A stretch of 64,000 nt of DNA from Amphritea atlantica (GCA_024397875.1 CP073344.1:4145001-4209000); one strand, 5' to 3'; counted from the first letter of the stretch, positions 35,993-49,293 are shown. The notes: generated from the sequence alone by a model not told the origin. Numbers and translations: made by a program.

Positions 35993-37882
35993 GTGGACTA
36001 TCCTGACCACTTTGATGTGATTGTAATTGGTGGTGGCCATGCCGGAACTGAGGCAGCGTTAGCCGCAGCCCGTACAGGCGTAAAAACTCTGCTGTTAACC
36101 CATAACATTGAAACCTTGGGGCAGATGTCCTGTAATCCGGCTATCGGCGGTATTGGTAAAAGTCATCTGGTTAAAGAGATCGATGCTTTAGGCGGAGCAA
36201 TGGCAATTGCCACCGACAAGGGAGGCATCCAGTTCCGTACCCTGAACTCGCGTAAAGGGCCGGCAGTACGTGCCACCCGTGCACAGGCCGACCGTATTCT
36301 GTATAAAGCAGCAATTCGTGAGATCCTGGAAAACCAGCCGAACCTGCAATTGTTTCAGCAGGCGGTCGATGATCTGATTGTCGAAGGTGAGACAGTCAGG
36401 GGCGTGATTACTCAGGCGGGTCTGCGCTTCTATGCCAACAACGTTGTTCTCACCGTCGGTACTTTCCTCGGTGGTAAGATTCATATCGGCCTGGATAACT
36501 ACTCTGGAGGACGTGCAGGCGATCCGCCTTCGATCGCTTTGGCAGACCGGTTGCGGGAACTGCCGTTGCGGGTTGACCGGTTAAAAACCGGCACTCCACC
36601 GCGAATCGATGCCCGCAGTGTTGATTTCAGTGCAATGCAGGAACAGCCCGGCGATACACCGACACCGGTAATGTCGTTTATGGGATCACTGGCTGATCAC
36701 CCGCGGCAGATCAGTTGCTACATTACCCATACCAATGAGCGAACCCATGATATTCTGCGCTCCGGACTGGACCGTTCGCCAATGTATACCGGTGTTATCG
36801 ACGGGGTTGGTCCACGCTACTGTCCATCGGTGGAAGATAAAATTGTTCGTTTCGCCGACAAGACCAGCCATCAGGTGTTTGTTGAACCGGAAGGTCTGAC
36901 GACCCATGAGCTGTATCCGAACGGAATCTCAACCAGTCTGCCATTCGATATTCAGCTGGCGGCGGTGCGTTCTATCAAAGGCTTTGAAAACGCTTTCATC
37001 ACCCGTCCGGGTTATGCCATTGAGTACGATTTTTTCAACCCCCAGGATCTGAAACACACCCTGGAAACCAAACTGATCAACGGCCTCTACTTTGCCGGTC
37101 AGATCAACGGTACCACCGGTTATGAAGAAGCCGGTGCACAGGGACTGCTGGCAGGGGTTAACGCTGCTCTGCGCGCTCAGGAGAAGGAACAGTGGTATCC
37201 ACGTCGTGACGAAGCTTATCTCGGTGTTCTGGTGGATGACCTGATCACCATGGGAACCTCGGAACCTTATCGTATGTTCACCAGTCGTGCCGAGTACCGA
37301 CTGATTTTGCGGGAAGACAATGCCGATCTTCGATTGACGGAAAAGGGCCGGGAACTGGGACTGGTCAGTGATCAGCGCTGGCAGCGCTTCTGCGATAAGC
37401 GGGAGGCGATCGAGCTGGAAAATCAGCGCCTTAAGGAAACCTGGATTCAGCCAGGAACGCCTGAAGCGGAACGCTTAAATGCTCAACTGCAGCAGCCGAT
37501 CAGCCGGGAATATAACCTGCAGGATCTGGTGAAACGTCCGGAGCTGAATTATGCCGCAGTGGCCGGTCTGAAAGGTGAGCAGGTGAGTGATCCGCAGGTG
37601 GCCGAGCAGGTTGAGATTCAGATCAAATATGCCGGCTATATCGATCGCCAGAAAGAAGATATTGATAAGGTTCGTCGCCAGGAAGATACTCTGCTGCCGA
37701 TCGATTTTGATTACGCCTGCGTCGGTGGTCTGTCGAATGAGCTGACCGCCAAGCTTGAACAGGTGAGACCTGAGAGTATTGCTCAGGCGGCACGGATACA
37801 GGGAATGACACCAGCCGCTATCTCGCTGTTGCTGATTCACCTGAAAAAGAAACAGATGACCAATAAAAAGGCTCAGGCTTGA
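35993..37882 (+). CDS. mnmG: tRNA uridine-5-carboxymethylaminomethyl modification enzyme MnmG
   Basis: This FAD-dependent partner of MnmE modifies wobble uridine. The FAD-binding fold is GGGHAG at residues 13-18. [31 protein letters not shown] and the C-terminal [20 protein letters not shown] are family hallmarks. The length, 629 residues, is identical to that of E. coli MnmG. The start is GTG at 35993, preceded by a GAGGTTAAG-type ribosome binding site. The stop overlaps the rsmG start as TGATG. Confidence 0.97.
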   Translation: MDYPDHFDVIVIGGGHAGTEAALAAARTGVKTLLLTHNIETLGQMSCNPAIGGIGKSHLVKEIDALGGAMAIATDKGGIQFRTLNSRKGPAVRATRAQADRILYKAAIREILENQPNLQLFQQAVDDLIVEGETVRGVITQAGLRFYANNVVLTVGTFLGGKIHIGLDNYSGGRAGDPPSIALADRLRELPLRVDRLKTGTPPRIDARSVDFSAMQEQPGDTPTPVMSFMGSLADHPRQISCYITHTNERTHDILRSGLDRSPMYTGVIDGVGPRYCPSVEDKIVRFADKTSHQVFVEPEGLTTHELYPNGISTSLPFDIQLAAVRSIKGFENAFITRPGYAIEYDFFNPQDLKHTLETKLINGLYFAGQINGTTGYEEAGAQGLLAGVNAALRAQEKEQWYPRRDEAYLGVLVDDLITMGTSEPYRMFTSRAEYRLILREDNADLRLTEKGRELGLVSDQRWQRFCDKREAIELENQRLKETWIQPGTPEAERLNAQLQQPISREYNLQDLVKRPELNYAAVAGLKGEQVSDPQVAEQVEIQIKYAGYIDRQKEDIDKVRRQEDTLLPIDFDYACVGGLSNELTAKLEQVRPESIAQAARIQGMTPAAISLLLIHLKKKQMTNKKAQA

Positions 37883-38514
37883 TGCAGCAGTACCGTAACC
37901 TTCTGGAACAACAGTGCCATCAGATCGATCTTCAGCTGAGCGATGCACAGTATCAACAGCTGCTGAAATATCATGCGTTGCTGATTAAGTGGAATAAGGC
38001 ATTTAACCTGACGGCGGTGCGTTCTCCGGAAGAGATGATCAGCCGCCATCTGATTGATAGCCTGAGTGTGTTGCCCTACATCGATGTTGAAAGCCTGATC
38101 GATGTGGGCAGTGGTCCGGGTCTGCCGGGCATCCCGCTGGCAATCTGTCGGCCCGATCTGCCGATCACACTGCTGGACAGTAATATCAAAAAGAGTCGCT
38201 TTCAGTTCCAGGCAAAAGCGGAACTGGGACTGGACAATGTTGCCGTGATCCATGAACGGGTGGAGAAATATCATCCGGAAATCCCTTTTGATGGCGTTAT
38301 ATCAAGGGCATTTGCTTCATTACAGGATATGATTCACTGGACTTCACATCTGTGCTCAGACTCGGGTGTTTTTCTTGCAATGAAAGGGATGTATCCTGAA
38401 GAGGAAATTGAGTTATTACCCGAGTCGATTAATCTGCGTCAGAGTATCCGGCTAACCGTTCCGGGCACCGATGGTGAGCGGCATCTGCTGATGTTAGGGA
38501 GAACTTCAACGTGA
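37882..38514 (+). CDS. rsmG: 16S rRNA (guanine527-N7)-methyltransferase
   Basis: RsmG methylates G527 of 16S rRNA with S-adenosylmethionine. The motif LIDVGSGPGLPGIPLAI is the SAM-binding loop, and KWNKAFNLTAVRSPEEMISRH and VISRAFASL are conserved. The 210-residue length is typical. The ATG at 37882 overlaps the mnmG stop; an in-frame TTG at 37879 is less likely. Its stop overlaps the parA GTG. Confidence 0.96.
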   Translation: MQQYRNLLEQQCHQIDLQLSDAQYQQLLKYHALLIKWNKAFNLTAVRSPEEMISRHLIDSLSVLPYIDVESLIDVGSGPGLPGIPLAICRPDLPITLLDSNIKKSRFQFQAKAELGLDNVAVIHERVEKYHPEIPFDGVISRAFASLQDMIHWTSHLCSDSGVFLAMKGMYPEEEIELLPESINLRQSIRLTVPGTDGERHLLMLGRTST

Positions 38515-39314
38515 CCAAAATATTAACCATCACCAACCAGAAAGGTGGCGTGGGCAAAACCACCACCTGCGTTAATCTGGCGGCTTCACTGGCAGTCACC
38601 AAGAAGCGTGTGCTGATGATTGATATGGATCCTCAGGGCAACGCCACCATGGGCAGCGGCGTGGATAAGCACAACCTGAAAAATTCAGTGTATGAAGTGC
38701 TTATCGGTGAAGCCAGCATGGAAGATTCGATTATCAGAAATGCCCCGGCCGGTTATGATATCGTCGGTTCAAACGGAGATCTGACGGCGGCGGAAGTTGA
38801 ACTTCTGCAGCTGCCAAGACGTGAGTTCCGGATGAAGATGGCACTGGAAAAGGTGCAGGATAACTATGATTTTATTCTCATCGATAATCCTCCTTCGCTT
38901 AACCTGCTGACCGTTAATGCGCTGGCGGCTTCCAGCGGTGTTATTATCCCCATGCAGTGTGAATACTATGCACTGGAAGGAATCAGTGCGCTGGTTGGCA
39001 CGATCAATAAGATCAATAAGCGACTCAATCCTGAGTTGAAGATTGAGGGGATTTTACGCACCATGTTTGACCCCCGTATGAGCCTGACCAAAGATGTATC
39101 CGATCACCTGGTGGAATATTTTGGTGATCAGGTCTACCGCACCGTTATTCCCCGTAATGTGCGCCTGGCGGAAGCTCCGAGTCATGGACTACCGGCACTG
39201 ATGTACGATAAAAATTCCCGGGGATCGGTCGCCTATCTGGCTTTAGCGGGTGAGTTGATTCGTAAATCGGGTCTGAATGATAAACAGGCAGAAAAACAGG
39301 AACAGGAAGGCTGA
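38511..39314 (+). CDS. parA: chromosome partitioning ATPase ParA (Soj)
   Basis: This Walker-type ATPase segregates origins together with ParB. The deviant Walker A NQKGGVGKTTT lies at residues 8-18, MDPQGNAT and DNPPSL follow. The 267 residues lack an N-terminal DNA-binding extension, the chromosomal Soj type. It starts with GTG 38511 inside the rsmG stop region and is followed three bases later by parB. It is the standard origin-proximal pair. Confidence 0.96.
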   Translation: MTKILTITNQKGGVGKTTTCVNLAASLAVTKKRVLMIDMDPQGNATMGSGVDKHNLKNSVYEVLIGEASMEDSIIRNAPAGYDIVGSNGDLTAAEVELLQLPRREFRMKMALEKVQDNYDFILIDNPPSLNLLTVNALAASSGVIIPMQCEYYALEGISALVGTINKINKRLNPELKIEGILRTMFDPRMSLTKDVSDHLVEYFGDQVYRTVIPRNVRLAEAPSHGLPALMYDKNSRGSVAYLALAGELIRKSGLNDKQAEKQEQEG

Positions 39315-39317
39315 TCG

Positions 39318-40199
39318 ATGGCGGCTAAAAAGCGTGGTTTAGGACGGGGGCTGGATGCACTGTTATCAACCAGTACTAAATTTGCAGAGGACGCGGTAAC
39401 TGAGGCGAAAGCCGAGGGCGGCGATGGCTACCGGCTGATGCCGATTGATCAGATTCAGCGGGGTAAATATCAGCCCCGTCGGGATCTTGAGCCGCAGGCG
39501 CTGGAAGAGCTGGCTAACTCCATCAGAGCTCAGGGGGTGATGCAGCCAATCGTTGTTCGTCCGGTGGCTGAAAATCTGTATGAGATTATTGCCGGTGAGC
39601 GTCGCTGGCGTGCCAGCCAGATGGCGGGACTTGAGGATATACCAACGATTATTCGTGATGTGCCTGATGAAGCGGCAATTGCGATGGCGCTGATTGAGAA
39701 TATACAGCGAGAAAACCTCAACCCGATGGAGGAGGCGATCGCCCTTGACCGGTTGAAGATTGAGTTTGATCTGACTCAACAGGAGGTCGCAGACGCCGTT
39801 GGTAAGTCCCGCTCGTCGGTAACGAACCTGCTGCGTCTGATGCATCTGACCGATGAGGTGAAGAAGATGCTCGAATATGGTGATCTTGAGATGGGTCATG
39901 CCCGGGCCCTGCTGGGTATGGACGGCCCGGATCAGGTCATCGCGGCCAAGGAGGTGGTCGGTAAGAATATGTCTGTGCGGCAGACAGAAGATCTGGTGCG
40001 CAAGTTACAGCTGAAGAAAACCCAGCCGGCTCAGGAGCCTAAAAAACCTGATCCGCTGCTTAAAGACATGTCCGACTCACTTTCCAGTCGTCTGAACAGC
40101 AAAGTTTCAATCAGCGAAAATGCGGCCGGTAAGGGAAAAATCACCATCGCGTATGAAAACCGCGAAAAATTTGAAGCGATTGTTAAGGCGATACAATAA
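39318..40199 (+). CDS. parB: chromosome partitioning protein ParB (Spo0J)
   Basis: ParB binds parS sites near the origin and spreads using CTP. KRGLGRGLDALLS is the N-terminal ParA-interaction motif. IVVRPVAENLYEIIAGERRWRAS contains the GERR(W/R) CTPase/parS motif and ALIENIQRENLNPMEEA is a second conserved block. The helix-turn-helix is QQEVADAVGKSRSSVTNLLRL. At 293 residues it is normal. No parS site of the usual palindrome was recognised in this window. Confidence 0.96.
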   Translation: MAAKKRGLGRGLDALLSTSTKFAEDAVTEAKAEGGDGYRLMPIDQIQRGKYQPRRDLEPQALEELANSIRAQGVMQPIVVRPVAENLYEIIAGERRWRASQMAGLEDIPTIIRDVPDEAAIAMALIENIQRENLNPMEEAIALDRLKIEFDLTQQEVADAVGKSRSSVTNLLRLMHLTDEVKKMLEYGDLEMGHARALLGMDGPDQVIAAKEVVGKNMSVRQTEDLVRKLQLKKTQPAQEPKKPDPLLKDMSDSLSSRLNSKVSISENAAGKGKITIAYENREKFEAIVKAIQ

Positions 40200-40311
40200 A
40201 CAGGGCGTTTTTTTGCAGCGGGTGATCGCTGCAGATACCGCTCATAGGGTATTTACTTAGTTCTTCTACTCTGGACGTCTAATACAAAAGTGCAAATCGG
40301 TCTGAATCGTG

Positions 40312-40340
40312 TTGAAGCTGATGCATTAAGCCCCTATAAT
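40312..40340 (+). promoter_or_regulatory. promoter of the atp operon
   Basis: TTGAAG (40312-40317) and TATAAT (40335-40340) with 17-base spacing form a strong sigma-70 promoter 70 bases before atpI. No other promoter of this quality was seen inside the operon. Confidence 0.7.
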
Positions 40341-40409
40341 GCGCTGGCTGTGAAAGGACGTGTTGACGTTTTATTTGCGCAGATGAAGGGAAACTGAGGC
40401 TGTATTTAT

Positions 40410-40826
40410 ATGAGAAAAGGGCACCGGAAACCTGGCGTTCATACTCGTATCGCCTTGCAGCAGTTTAGGAAAGTCTTCCTGATTCAAGTAGTTAGTTTGA
40501 TTGTGATTGCGGGAGTTTTACTTCTGCATAGTTGGACTGCGGCCTGGTCATCCCTCTGTGGCGGGATGATATTTCTGCTTCCAAACTATGTATTTGCTTA
40601 TCGTGCACTGATTGTGCGGCAGGCAAAAAATACTCCCGGCGCTGTTATCCGGCAGCTGTATACGAGTGAAATATGGAAAATGGGCTTATCCATCGTACTC
40701 TTCATTGCGGTGTTTATCCTGATTCAACCTCTGAATCCATTTTCCCTATTTGGCACTTATATATTGCTTCAGCTGACAGGCTTTATTGCCCAGCTGAGGC
40801 TGAATAACAGTTTCTTAAAACTTTGA
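40410..40826 (+). CDS. atpI: ATP synthase accessory protein AtpI
   Basis: This 138-residue membrane protein has four hydrophobic segments and precedes the F0 genes. It is thought to help assemble the c-ring. The AtpI motif HSWTAAWSSLCGGMIFLLPNYVFA is present. The first 20 residues are basic (RKGHRKPGVHTRIA). It directly precedes atpB. Confidence 0.9.
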   Translation: MRKGHRKPGVHTRIALQQFRKVFLIQVVSLIVIAGVLLLHSWTAAWSSLCGGMIFLLPNYVFAYRALIVRQAKNTPGAVIRQLYTSEIWKMGLSIVLFIAVFILIQPLNPFSLFGTYILLQLTGFIAQLRLNNSFLKL

Positions 40827-41684
<858 letters not shown>

Positions 41685-41737
41685 GTAGTTGTAAAAACTG
41701 AATAATTAAACGATTTCTTTTTAAACTTAAACTTTAG

Positions 41738-41992
<255 letters not shown>

Positions 41993-42055
41993 GTAGAGCT
42001 ACATACGTCCCTTTATGGGTAACTACTTTTTAAGACAACCGCGAGAGGTAATGGC

Positions 42056-42526
42056 GTGAATATCAATCTAACCATCTTTGGTCAGATCATTGCATTTACC
42101 TTCTTCGTTGTATTTTGTATGAAATATATCTGGCCACCAATTACTGGTGCGCTGGTAGAACGAAAGAAGAAAATTGCAGAAGGTCTGGACGCTGCAGACC
42201 GTGCTCAACGTGATTTGGAACTGGCTCAGGAAAAAGCCATGGCCGATATGCGTAAGAGCAAGGAAGAAGCAGCCGCCATCATTGAACAGGCTAATAAGCG
42301 AGCTAACCAGATCGTTGATGAAGCAAAAGAGAAAGCACGTGATGAGGCTGCACGCCTTGTAACGGCTGCTCAAGCTGAAATCGATCAGGAAGCAAACCGT
42401 GCCAAAGAAGTTCTGCGCGCTGAAGTTGCTGCTCTTGTAGTAGCCGGTGCTGAGAAGATTCTTGAGGCGTCTGTTGACGCTAATGCGCACGCACAGCTTG
42501 TTGAAAAACTAGCTGCTGAGCTTTAA
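42056..42526 (+). CDS. atpF: F0F1 ATP synthase subunit b
   Basis: This is the peripheral stalk subunit: one N-terminal membrane helix ([20 protein letters not shown]) and a long charged coiled coil to the C-terminus. The 156 residues match E. coli AtpF exactly. The start is GTG at 42056, supported by the universal [10 protein letters not shown] sequence; a nearby ATG at 42051 is out of frame. Confidence 0.96.
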   Translation: MNINLTIFGQIIAFTFFVVFCMKYIWPPITGALVERKKKIAEGLDAADRAQRDLELAQEKAMADMRKSKEEAAAIIEQANKRANQIVDEAKEKARDEAARLVTAAQAEIDQEANRAKEVLRAEVAALVVAGAEKILEASVDANAHAQLVEKLAAEL

Positions 42527-42538
42527 GCGAGGTTTACG

Positions 42539-43075
42539 ATGGCTGAACTCAATACAGTCGCTCGGCCTTATACCAAAGCCGCTTTCGAGCACGCAATGGG
42601 CAAGGGTATCCTGGACCAGTGGTCTGAAATGCTGACAACTGCAACTGCAGTATCACAGCATGAGACGATGAAACTGGTTCTGGGTAATCCTGGTCTCACC
42701 AGCGATCAGAAAGCAGAGGCAATGATCTCTGTCTGTGAAGAGCAGATGGAACCGTCAGCAAAGAACTTTATTACTTTGCTGGCAGAAAATCAGCGTCTGG
42801 CTTTGTTACCAGAGATCTCTGCGCAGTTTGAACAGTTGAAAGCCAATCAGCAGCATTCTGTTGAGGTAAGTGTGACAACTGCCTTTGATCTGGGCGAGCA
42901 GCAGCAACAAAAATTAACTCAGGCACTGAGCTCCAAGCTGGGCCGCGAAGTGAGTCTGACTACCGAAGTGGACAAGTCCATTATCGGTGGTGTGATCGTT
43001 CGAACCGATGATTTGGTTATCGACGGCTCTATTCGTGCTCGACTGGCTAAGCTAGCCGAAGCAATGAACTCCTGA
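42539..43075 (+). CDS. atpH: F0F1 ATP synthase subunit delta
   Basis: Delta links the b stalk to the top of the F1 head. ARPYTKAAFEHAMGKG at the N-terminus and the C-terminal GGVIVRTDDLVIDGSIRARL are the family hallmarks. The 178-residue length is normal. It lies between atpF and atpA. Confidence 0.96.
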   Translation: MAELNTVARPYTKAAFEHAMGKGILDQWSEMLTTATAVSQHETMKLVLGNPGLTSDQKAEAMISVCEEQMEPSAKNFITLLAENQRLALLPEISAQFEQLKANQQHSVEVSVTTAFDLGEQQQQKLTQALSSKLGREVSLTTEVDKSIIGGVIVRTDDLVIDGSIRARLAKLAEAMNS

Positions 43076-43090
43076 GTGTGAGGATTAAAC

Positions 43091-44635
43091 ATGCAGCAAC
43101 TGAATCCATCTGAGATCAGCGAGATTCTTAAGAGCCGCATCGAGAAACTTGATGTCTCTTCTGAAGCCCGTAATGAAGGTACTATCGTCAGCGTTTCTGA
43201 CGGTATCATCCTGATTCACGGCCTGGCTGACGTAATGTACGGGGAAATGATCGAATTCCCTGGCGGTATCTACGGTATGGCGCTTAACCTTGAGCGTGAC
43301 TCTGTAGGTGCTGTAGTACTGGGTGACTATCAGGGTCTGGTAGAAGGTATGACCGCGCGTTGTACTGGCCGAATCCTGGAAGTACCTGTTGGTCCGGAAC
43401 TGCAGGGTCGTGTAGTAGACGCCCTGGGTAACCCGATCGACGGTAAAGGCCCGATTGAAACTAAACTGACTGACCCTGTAGAAAAGGTTGCACCTGGTGT
43501 AATCGAGCGTCAGTCTGTTGATCAGCCAGTACAGACTGGTCTGAAATCCATTGATGCCATGGTGCCAGTTGGCCGTGGTCAGCGTGAGCTGATCATCGGT
43601 GACCGTCAGATTGGTAAATCTGCGATCGCGATTGATGCGATCATCAACCAGAAAGGTACCGGCGTTAAATGTATCTACGTAGCAATCGGACAGAAACAGT
43701 CCACTATTGCTAACGTGGTACGTAAGCTGGAAGAGCACGGCGCGATGGAACATACCATCGTAGTAGCCGCTGGTGCATCTGATCCTGCAGCGATGCAGTT
43801 CCTGGCGCCTTACGCTGGTTGTTCAATGGGTGAATACTACCGTGACCGCGGTGAAGACGCTCTGATCGTATACGATGACCTGACTAAACAAGCCTGGGCT
43901 TATCGTCAGATCTCCCTGTTGCTGCGCCGCCCACCGGGCCGTGAAGCATATCCAGGTGACGTATTCTATCTTCACTCACGTCTGCTGGAACGTGCTGCGC
44001 GCGTTAACCCAACCTATGTTGAGAAGTTTACTAACGGTGAAGTTAAGGGCCAGACTGGTTCCCTGACTGCACTGCCAGTAATCGAAACACAGGGTGGTGA
44101 CGTATCTGCATTCGTACCAACCAACGTTATCTCCATCACCGATGGTCAGATCTTCCTGGAAGCGGACCTGTTTAACTCAGGTATCCGTCCGGCGATCAAC
44201 GCTGGTCTGTCTGTATCCCGTGTAGGTGGTGCAGCACAGACTAAGATCATCAAGAAACTGGGTGGTGGTGTACGTCTGGCTCTGGCTCAGTACCGTGAAC
44301 TGGCGGCATTCGCTCAGTTTGCATCTGATCTGGACGATGCTACCCGTGCTCAGCTTGAGCATGGTCAGCGCGTAACCGAGCTGATGAAGCAGAAGCAGTA
44401 CTCCCCAATGTCAGTCGCTGACATGGGTCTGAGTCTGTTCGCTGCCAACGAAGGCTTCCTGAACGATATCGACCTGAACAAGATCCTTGATTTTGAAGCG
44501 GCCCTGATCTCCTACTTCAACAGCGAGTACGCTGATGTAATGGGTAAGATCAATAAAGGCGGCGACTACAATGATGAGATCGCGTCTCAGTTCAAGGCTG
44601 GTATCGAGAAGTTCAAATCTACCCAAACTTGGTAA
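43091..44635 (+). CDS. atpA: F0F1 ATP synthase subunit alpha
   Basis: Alpha is the non-catalytic nucleotide-binding subunit of F1. Its P-loop reads GDRQIGKS (usually GDRQTGKT). The arginine finger motif is [15 protein letters not shown]. The 514 residues equal the usual length. The codon choice is strongly biased, as in highly expressed genes. Confidence 0.97.
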   Translation: MQQLNPSEISEILKSRIEKLDVSSEARNEGTIVSVSDGIILIHGLADVMYGEMIEFPGGIYGMALNLERDSVGAVVLGDYQGLVEGMTARCTGRILEVPVGPELQGRVVDALGNPIDGKGPIETKLTDPVEKVAPGVIERQSVDQPVQTGLKSIDAMVPVGRGQRELIIGDRQIGKSAIAIDAIINQKGTGVKCIYVAIGQKQSTIANVVRKLEEHGAMEHTIVVAAGASDPAAMQFLAPYAGCSMGEYYRDRGEDALIVYDDLTKQAWAYRQISLLLRRPPGREAYPGDVFYLHSRLLERAARVNPTYVEKFTNGEVKGQTGSLTALPVIETQGGDVSAFVPTNVISITDGQIFLEADLFNSGIRPAINAGLSVSRVGGAAQTKIIKKLGGGVRLALAQYRELAAFAQFASDLDDATRAQLEHGQRVTELMKQKQYSPMSVADMGLSLFAANEGFLNDIDLNKILDFEAALISYFNSEYADVMGKINKGGDYNDEIASQFKAGIEKFKSTQTW

Positions 44636-44708
44636 TAACTCGTCAGAGTGGGGGTCTGCATTCTAGTGATGCAGACCTGAACTAAGTAAAGGTTTAATAG
44701 GTGGAACT

Positions 44709-45572
44709 ATGGCAGCCGGAAAAGAGATAAAGACGCAGATAGCCAGTATTCAGGGCACACGTAAGATTACCAGCGCTATGGAAATGGTGGCTGCATCTAA
44801 AATGCGTAAAGCTCAGGATCGTATGCAGGAAAGCCGTCCTTATGCCCGGAATATCCGCGGCGTAATTCAGCACCTGGCGAAATCCAATCCTGAATATAAG
44901 CATCTGTATCTGCAACAGCGCGAAGTAAAGCGTGTCGGTTTCATTGTTGTAGCAACTGACCGTGGTCTCTGCGGTGGCTTGAACATTAACGCGTTCAAGG
45001 CAGCTATTGCCAAGATGAAAGAGTTCGACAAACAGAATATCGAAATCGATATCTGTGCGTTGGGTTCTAAGTCTGTAAGCTTCTTTAAAACATTTGGCGG
45101 TAACGTAACCGCAGCAAAATCTGGTCTGGGTGATAAGCCTGAAGCAGCTGAGCTGATCGGTACCGTTAAGGTGATGCTGGATGCTTACGATGAAGGCAGG
45201 CTGGATATGTTGTTTGTGGTAACTAACGAATTCGTTAATACCATGACGCAGACTCCACAAGTAGAGCAGATTCTTCCGCTGAAAGCAGAAGACGATGATG
45301 ACCGTCTTAACCATCACTGGGATTATATTTACGAGCCCGATGCTAAAGAGCTGTTGAACGGCTTACTGGTTCGTTACATTGAGTCCCTGGTCTATCAGGC
45401 CGTGGTTGAGAACAATGCCTGTGAACAGGCAGCACGAATGCTGGCGATGAAGAATGCAACTGACAACGCTGGTGACCTAATCGATGAGCTGCAGATGGTT
45501 TACAACAAGGCTCGTCAAGCTGCGATTACTCAGGAAATTTCTGAGATCGTAAGTGGTGCTGCTGCTGTATAA
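44709..45572 (+). CDS. atpG: F0F1 ATP synthase subunit gamma
   Basis: Gamma is the rotating central shaft. The N-terminal coiled segment ([20 protein letters not shown]) and C-terminal [20 protein letters not shown] are conserved, and [10 protein letters not shown] identifies the Rossmann-like part. It has 287 residues, as in E. coli. Confidence 0.96.
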   Translation: MAAGKEIKTQIASIQGTRKITSAMEMVAASKMRKAQDRMQESRPYARNIRGVIQHLAKSNPEYKHLYLQQREVKRVGFIVVATDRGLCGGLNINAFKAAIAKMKEFDKQNIEIDICALGSKSVSFFKTFGGNVTAAKSGLGDKPEAAELIGTVKVMLDAYDEGRLDMLFVVTNEFVNTMTQTPQVEQILPLKAEDDDDRLNHHWDYIYEPDAKELLNGLLVRYIESLVYQAVVENNACEQAARMLAMKNATDNAGDLIDELQMVYNKARQAAITQEISEIVSGAAAV

Positions 45573-45597
45573 GGCAGTTAACAGGTTTAAATGTTAA

Positions 45598-46986
<1,389 letters not shown>

Positions 46987-47021
46987 TTGCGCTTAGTTAA
47001 CCTTTTACAAAGGATAACAAC

Positions 47022-47447
47022 ATGGCTATGACTGTTCATTGTGACATCGTAAGTGCTGAAGAAGAGATCTTCTCTGGTCTTATCGAGTTCGTTTCAGTGA
47101 CAGGTAGCCTGGGTGATCTGGGTATCTACCCGGGTCACGCTCCGCTTCTGTCGGAACTGAAACCAGGTCCTGTAGAGCTAAAGAAACAGGGTGGTGAGCA
47201 GGAGGTCTTCTACGTTTCCGGTGGCTTCATTGAAGTTCAGCCGCACAGAGTCTCTGTCCTAGCGGACGTTGCACTGCGTGCGGGTGATATCAACGAAGCG
47301 GCTGCTGAAGAAGCGAAGAAGCATGCTGAACATGTGATGGCTGATAAGAGCAGCGAACTGGATTATTCCCGTGCGACTGCTCAATTGGCCGAAGCTGCAG
47401 CACAACTGCGTACTATTCAGCAGATTCGTAAGAAGATGGGTAAATAA
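47022..47447 (+). CDS. atpC: F0F1 ATP synthase subunit epsilon
   Basis: Epsilon is the inhibitory subunit attached to gamma. [19 protein letters not shown] is the signature and the C-terminal half is the regulatory two-helix domain. It has 141 residues. It closes the operon, and a strong terminator follows. Confidence 0.96.
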   Translation: MAMTVHCDIVSAEEEIFSGLIEFVSVTGSLGDLGIYPGHAPLLSELKPGPVELKKQGGEQEVFYVSGGFIEVQPHRVSVLADVALRAGDINEAAAEEAKKHAEHVMADKSSELDYSRATAQLAEAAAQLRTIQQIRKKMGK

Positions 47448-47474
47448 CCCACGCTTACTGAACTGCTACTCGAA

Positions 47475-47504
47475 TAAAAAACAGCCTCCGGGCTGTTTTT
47501 TTTT
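47475..47504 (+). terminator. terminator of the atp operon
   Basis: Arms AAAAACAGCC and GGCTGTTTTT enclose TCCG and are followed by a long T-run. Confidence 0.9.
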
Positions 47505-47596
47505 GCTTTCAAGGAGGAGAATTATTGCTTAGTGTGAATATGGGCGCTGAAGCTCAATAGGCTTCTATCAATACAAATTTAAAAAGGATTTATTTT

Positions 47597-48283
47597 ATGT
47601 TCTTTAAAGGCAAAGGATTGATTGCAAAAAGTGCTGTTGTGATCTGCTCAACTATTTTAGTGACGGGTTGCGCGACAGAAAGTCATCGTGAGATTCAGCC
47701 TCAGAAGGTTGAAACCTATCGGGTAAATTATCAGGGGCCCCGTACCACACTGGTCGTGGGTAATTTTGATAATCGCTCTAATTACCTGCAAGGTATGTTT
47801 TCTTCCGACAACAACCGGCTGGGTAATCAGGCGCAAACCATCCTCAAAACACACCTGCAACAGACTAACCGGTTTAATGTTGTCGACCGCGAAAACATGC
47901 CTGAGATGCAGCAAGAAGCGAACTTAAGCGGTATTAAGCAGCAAATTAAGGGTGCCCGATATGTTGTCACCGGTGATGTCACAGAGTTTGGCCGCAAAGT
48001 AACGGGTGATAAGCAGCTGTTTGGTATCCTTGGTAAAGGCAAAACGCAGACCGCTTACGCAAAAGTATCACTCAATATTGTTGATGTAGTTACCTCACAG
48101 ATCGTCTATTCGACCCAGGGTGCGGGTGAGTATGAGCTGTCAAACCGTGAAATTATCGGCTTTGGCGGAGCTGCAGGTTATGACGCAACACTCAATGGTA
48201 AAGTGCTGAATTTTGCGATTATGGAAGCGGTGAATAATCTGGTTATGGATATGCAAAACGGTATCTGGACGATCGAACAATAA
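47597..48283 (+). CDS. CsgG/HfaB-family lipoprotein
   Basis: The 228-residue protein has a lipoprotein signal with lipobox VTGC near residue 26. The CsgG-like core follows (TTLVVGNFDNRSN, then TNRFNVVDRENMPEMQQEA, then GARYVVTGDVTEFG). CsgG forms secretion pores for curli, but this protein is followed by DUF4810 and DUF799 lipoproteins and not by curli genes. The three-gene set occurs in several proteobacteria with unknown function. It has an AAGGA site before the ATG and no partner upstream; the atp terminator isolates it. Confidence 0.85.
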   Translation: MFFKGKGLIAKSAVVICSTILVTGCATESHREIQPQKVETYRVNYQGPRTTLVVGNFDNRSNYLQGMFSSDNNRLGNQAQTILKTHLQQTNRFNVVDRENMPEMQQEANLSGIKQQIKGARYVVTGDVTEFGRKVTGDKQLFGILGKGKTQTAYAKVSLNIVDVVTSQIVYSTQGAGEYELSNREIIGFGGAAGYDATLNGKVLNFAIMEAVNNLVMDMQNGIWTIEQ

Positions 48284-48295
48284 GGAATTTGTTAC

Positions 48296-48658
48296 GTGAA
48301 AATATTTGCAGTGTTGTTAATGACTTCCAGTGTTTTGCTGGGAGGCTGCGCCACTCAGGATACCAGTCTTTATTACTGGGGATCATACGAAGCGATGGTT
48401 TACGAAATGTACGTTGAGCCTAGTAATGCGCCTGCAGCGTTGCAGATCGCGAAACTGGAGGAGGATATTCAGAAGTCGGATGCGCTGGGTAAAAAGGTTC
48501 CTCCGGGTTTATATGCCCATTTGGGAATGATGTACGCTGCGGAAGGCAAAGCAGGCCTGGCTCAGGAAGCGTTGTTGAAAGAAAAGGCAATGTATCCGGA
48601 GGCAACCACTCTGGTTGATACACTACTGAAGAATCAGAAACAGGGAGTTAATCAGTGA
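48296..48658 (+). CDS. DUF4810 lipoprotein
   Basis: The 120-residue protein has a short signal ending in LGGC (lipobox) and a central YYWGSYEAMVYEMYV sequence typical of DUF4810. Its role is not known. The start is GTG at 48296, placed six bases after an AAGGAA ribosome site overlapping the previous stop. It overlaps the next gene by four bases, so the three genes are one operon. Confidence 0.85.
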   Translation: MKIFAVLLMTSSVLLGGCATQDTSLYYWGSYEAMVYEMYVEPSNAPAALQIAKLEEDIQKSDALGKKVPPGLYAHLGMMYAAEGKAGLAQEALLKEKAMYPEATTLVDTLLKNQKQGVNQ

Positions 48659-49293
48659 TGATACGTTCTATTTTGTGTGGACCTTTAATGCTGCTGGTGT
48701 TGCTGATTAACGGTTGTGCGACTCAGGAACGCTATGATTATTCCGCACTGGAAGCCAGTAAGCCCCGTTCTATTCTGGTGATTCCGCCGATGAATAATTC
48801 CGTTGAGGTTAATGCATCCAATATCTATCTTTCTACGTTATCCCGACCTCTGGCGGAAAAAGGCTATTACGTTTTTCCGGTTGCGGTGATTAATCAGTTT
48901 CTTCAGGAAAATGGACTGCAGTCGCCTGCTGATATGCACAGTGTCTCTCTGGATAAGTTTGCTGAACACCTTAACCCGGATGCTATCCTCTATATTGTGA
49001 TTGAAGACTGGGGGCAGAGGTATGAGATCCTCTCTTCAACAACAGTGGTTAAAGCGGATATGAAACTTGTAGATGCAAAAACAGGTACCACCCTGTGGAA
49101 CACAAAAGTGTCCTATGCTCAGGGCTCAGGCGACAATGGTGGCGGTCTCGTCGGTATGTTGGTTCAGGCTGTGGTGGATCAGGTTGTCGGAACTATCTTA
49201 GATCCGACTCCGAACGTCGCCAGGATTGCCAATAATATCGCAATTAATAATCAGGGACGGGGGCTGCTCAATGGTCCTTACCGGGCTCCGTAG
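48655..49293 (+). CDS. DUF799 lipoprotein
   Basis: The 212-residue lipoprotein has lipobox INGC near residue 21. It contains PRSILVIPPMNNSVEVNAS, AEKGYYVFPVAVINQFLQEN and TTVVKADMKLVDAKTGTTLW, characteristic of DUF799 (related to neisserial lipoprotein GNA1162). It resembles the TolB N-terminal/CsgG type alpha-beta fold. It is the last gene of the three-lipoprotein operon. An outer-membrane complex with the CsgG-like protein is a plausible inference. Confidence 0.85.
   Translation: MMIRSILCGPLMLLVLLINGCATQERYDYSALEASKPRSILVIPPMNNSVEVNASNIYLSTLSRPLAEKGYYVFPVAVINQFLQENGLQSPADMHSVSLDKFAEHLNPDAILYIVIEDWGQRYEILSSTTVVKADMKLVDAKTGTTLWNTKVSYAQGSGDNGGGLVGMLVQAVVDQVVGTILDPTPNVARIANNIAINNQGRGLLNGPYRAP

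Noticed and set aside
38511..40199. parS sites near parAB
   Set aside because: No 16-bp TGTTNCACGTGAAACA-like palindrome was found by eye in the window; sites may lie outside it.
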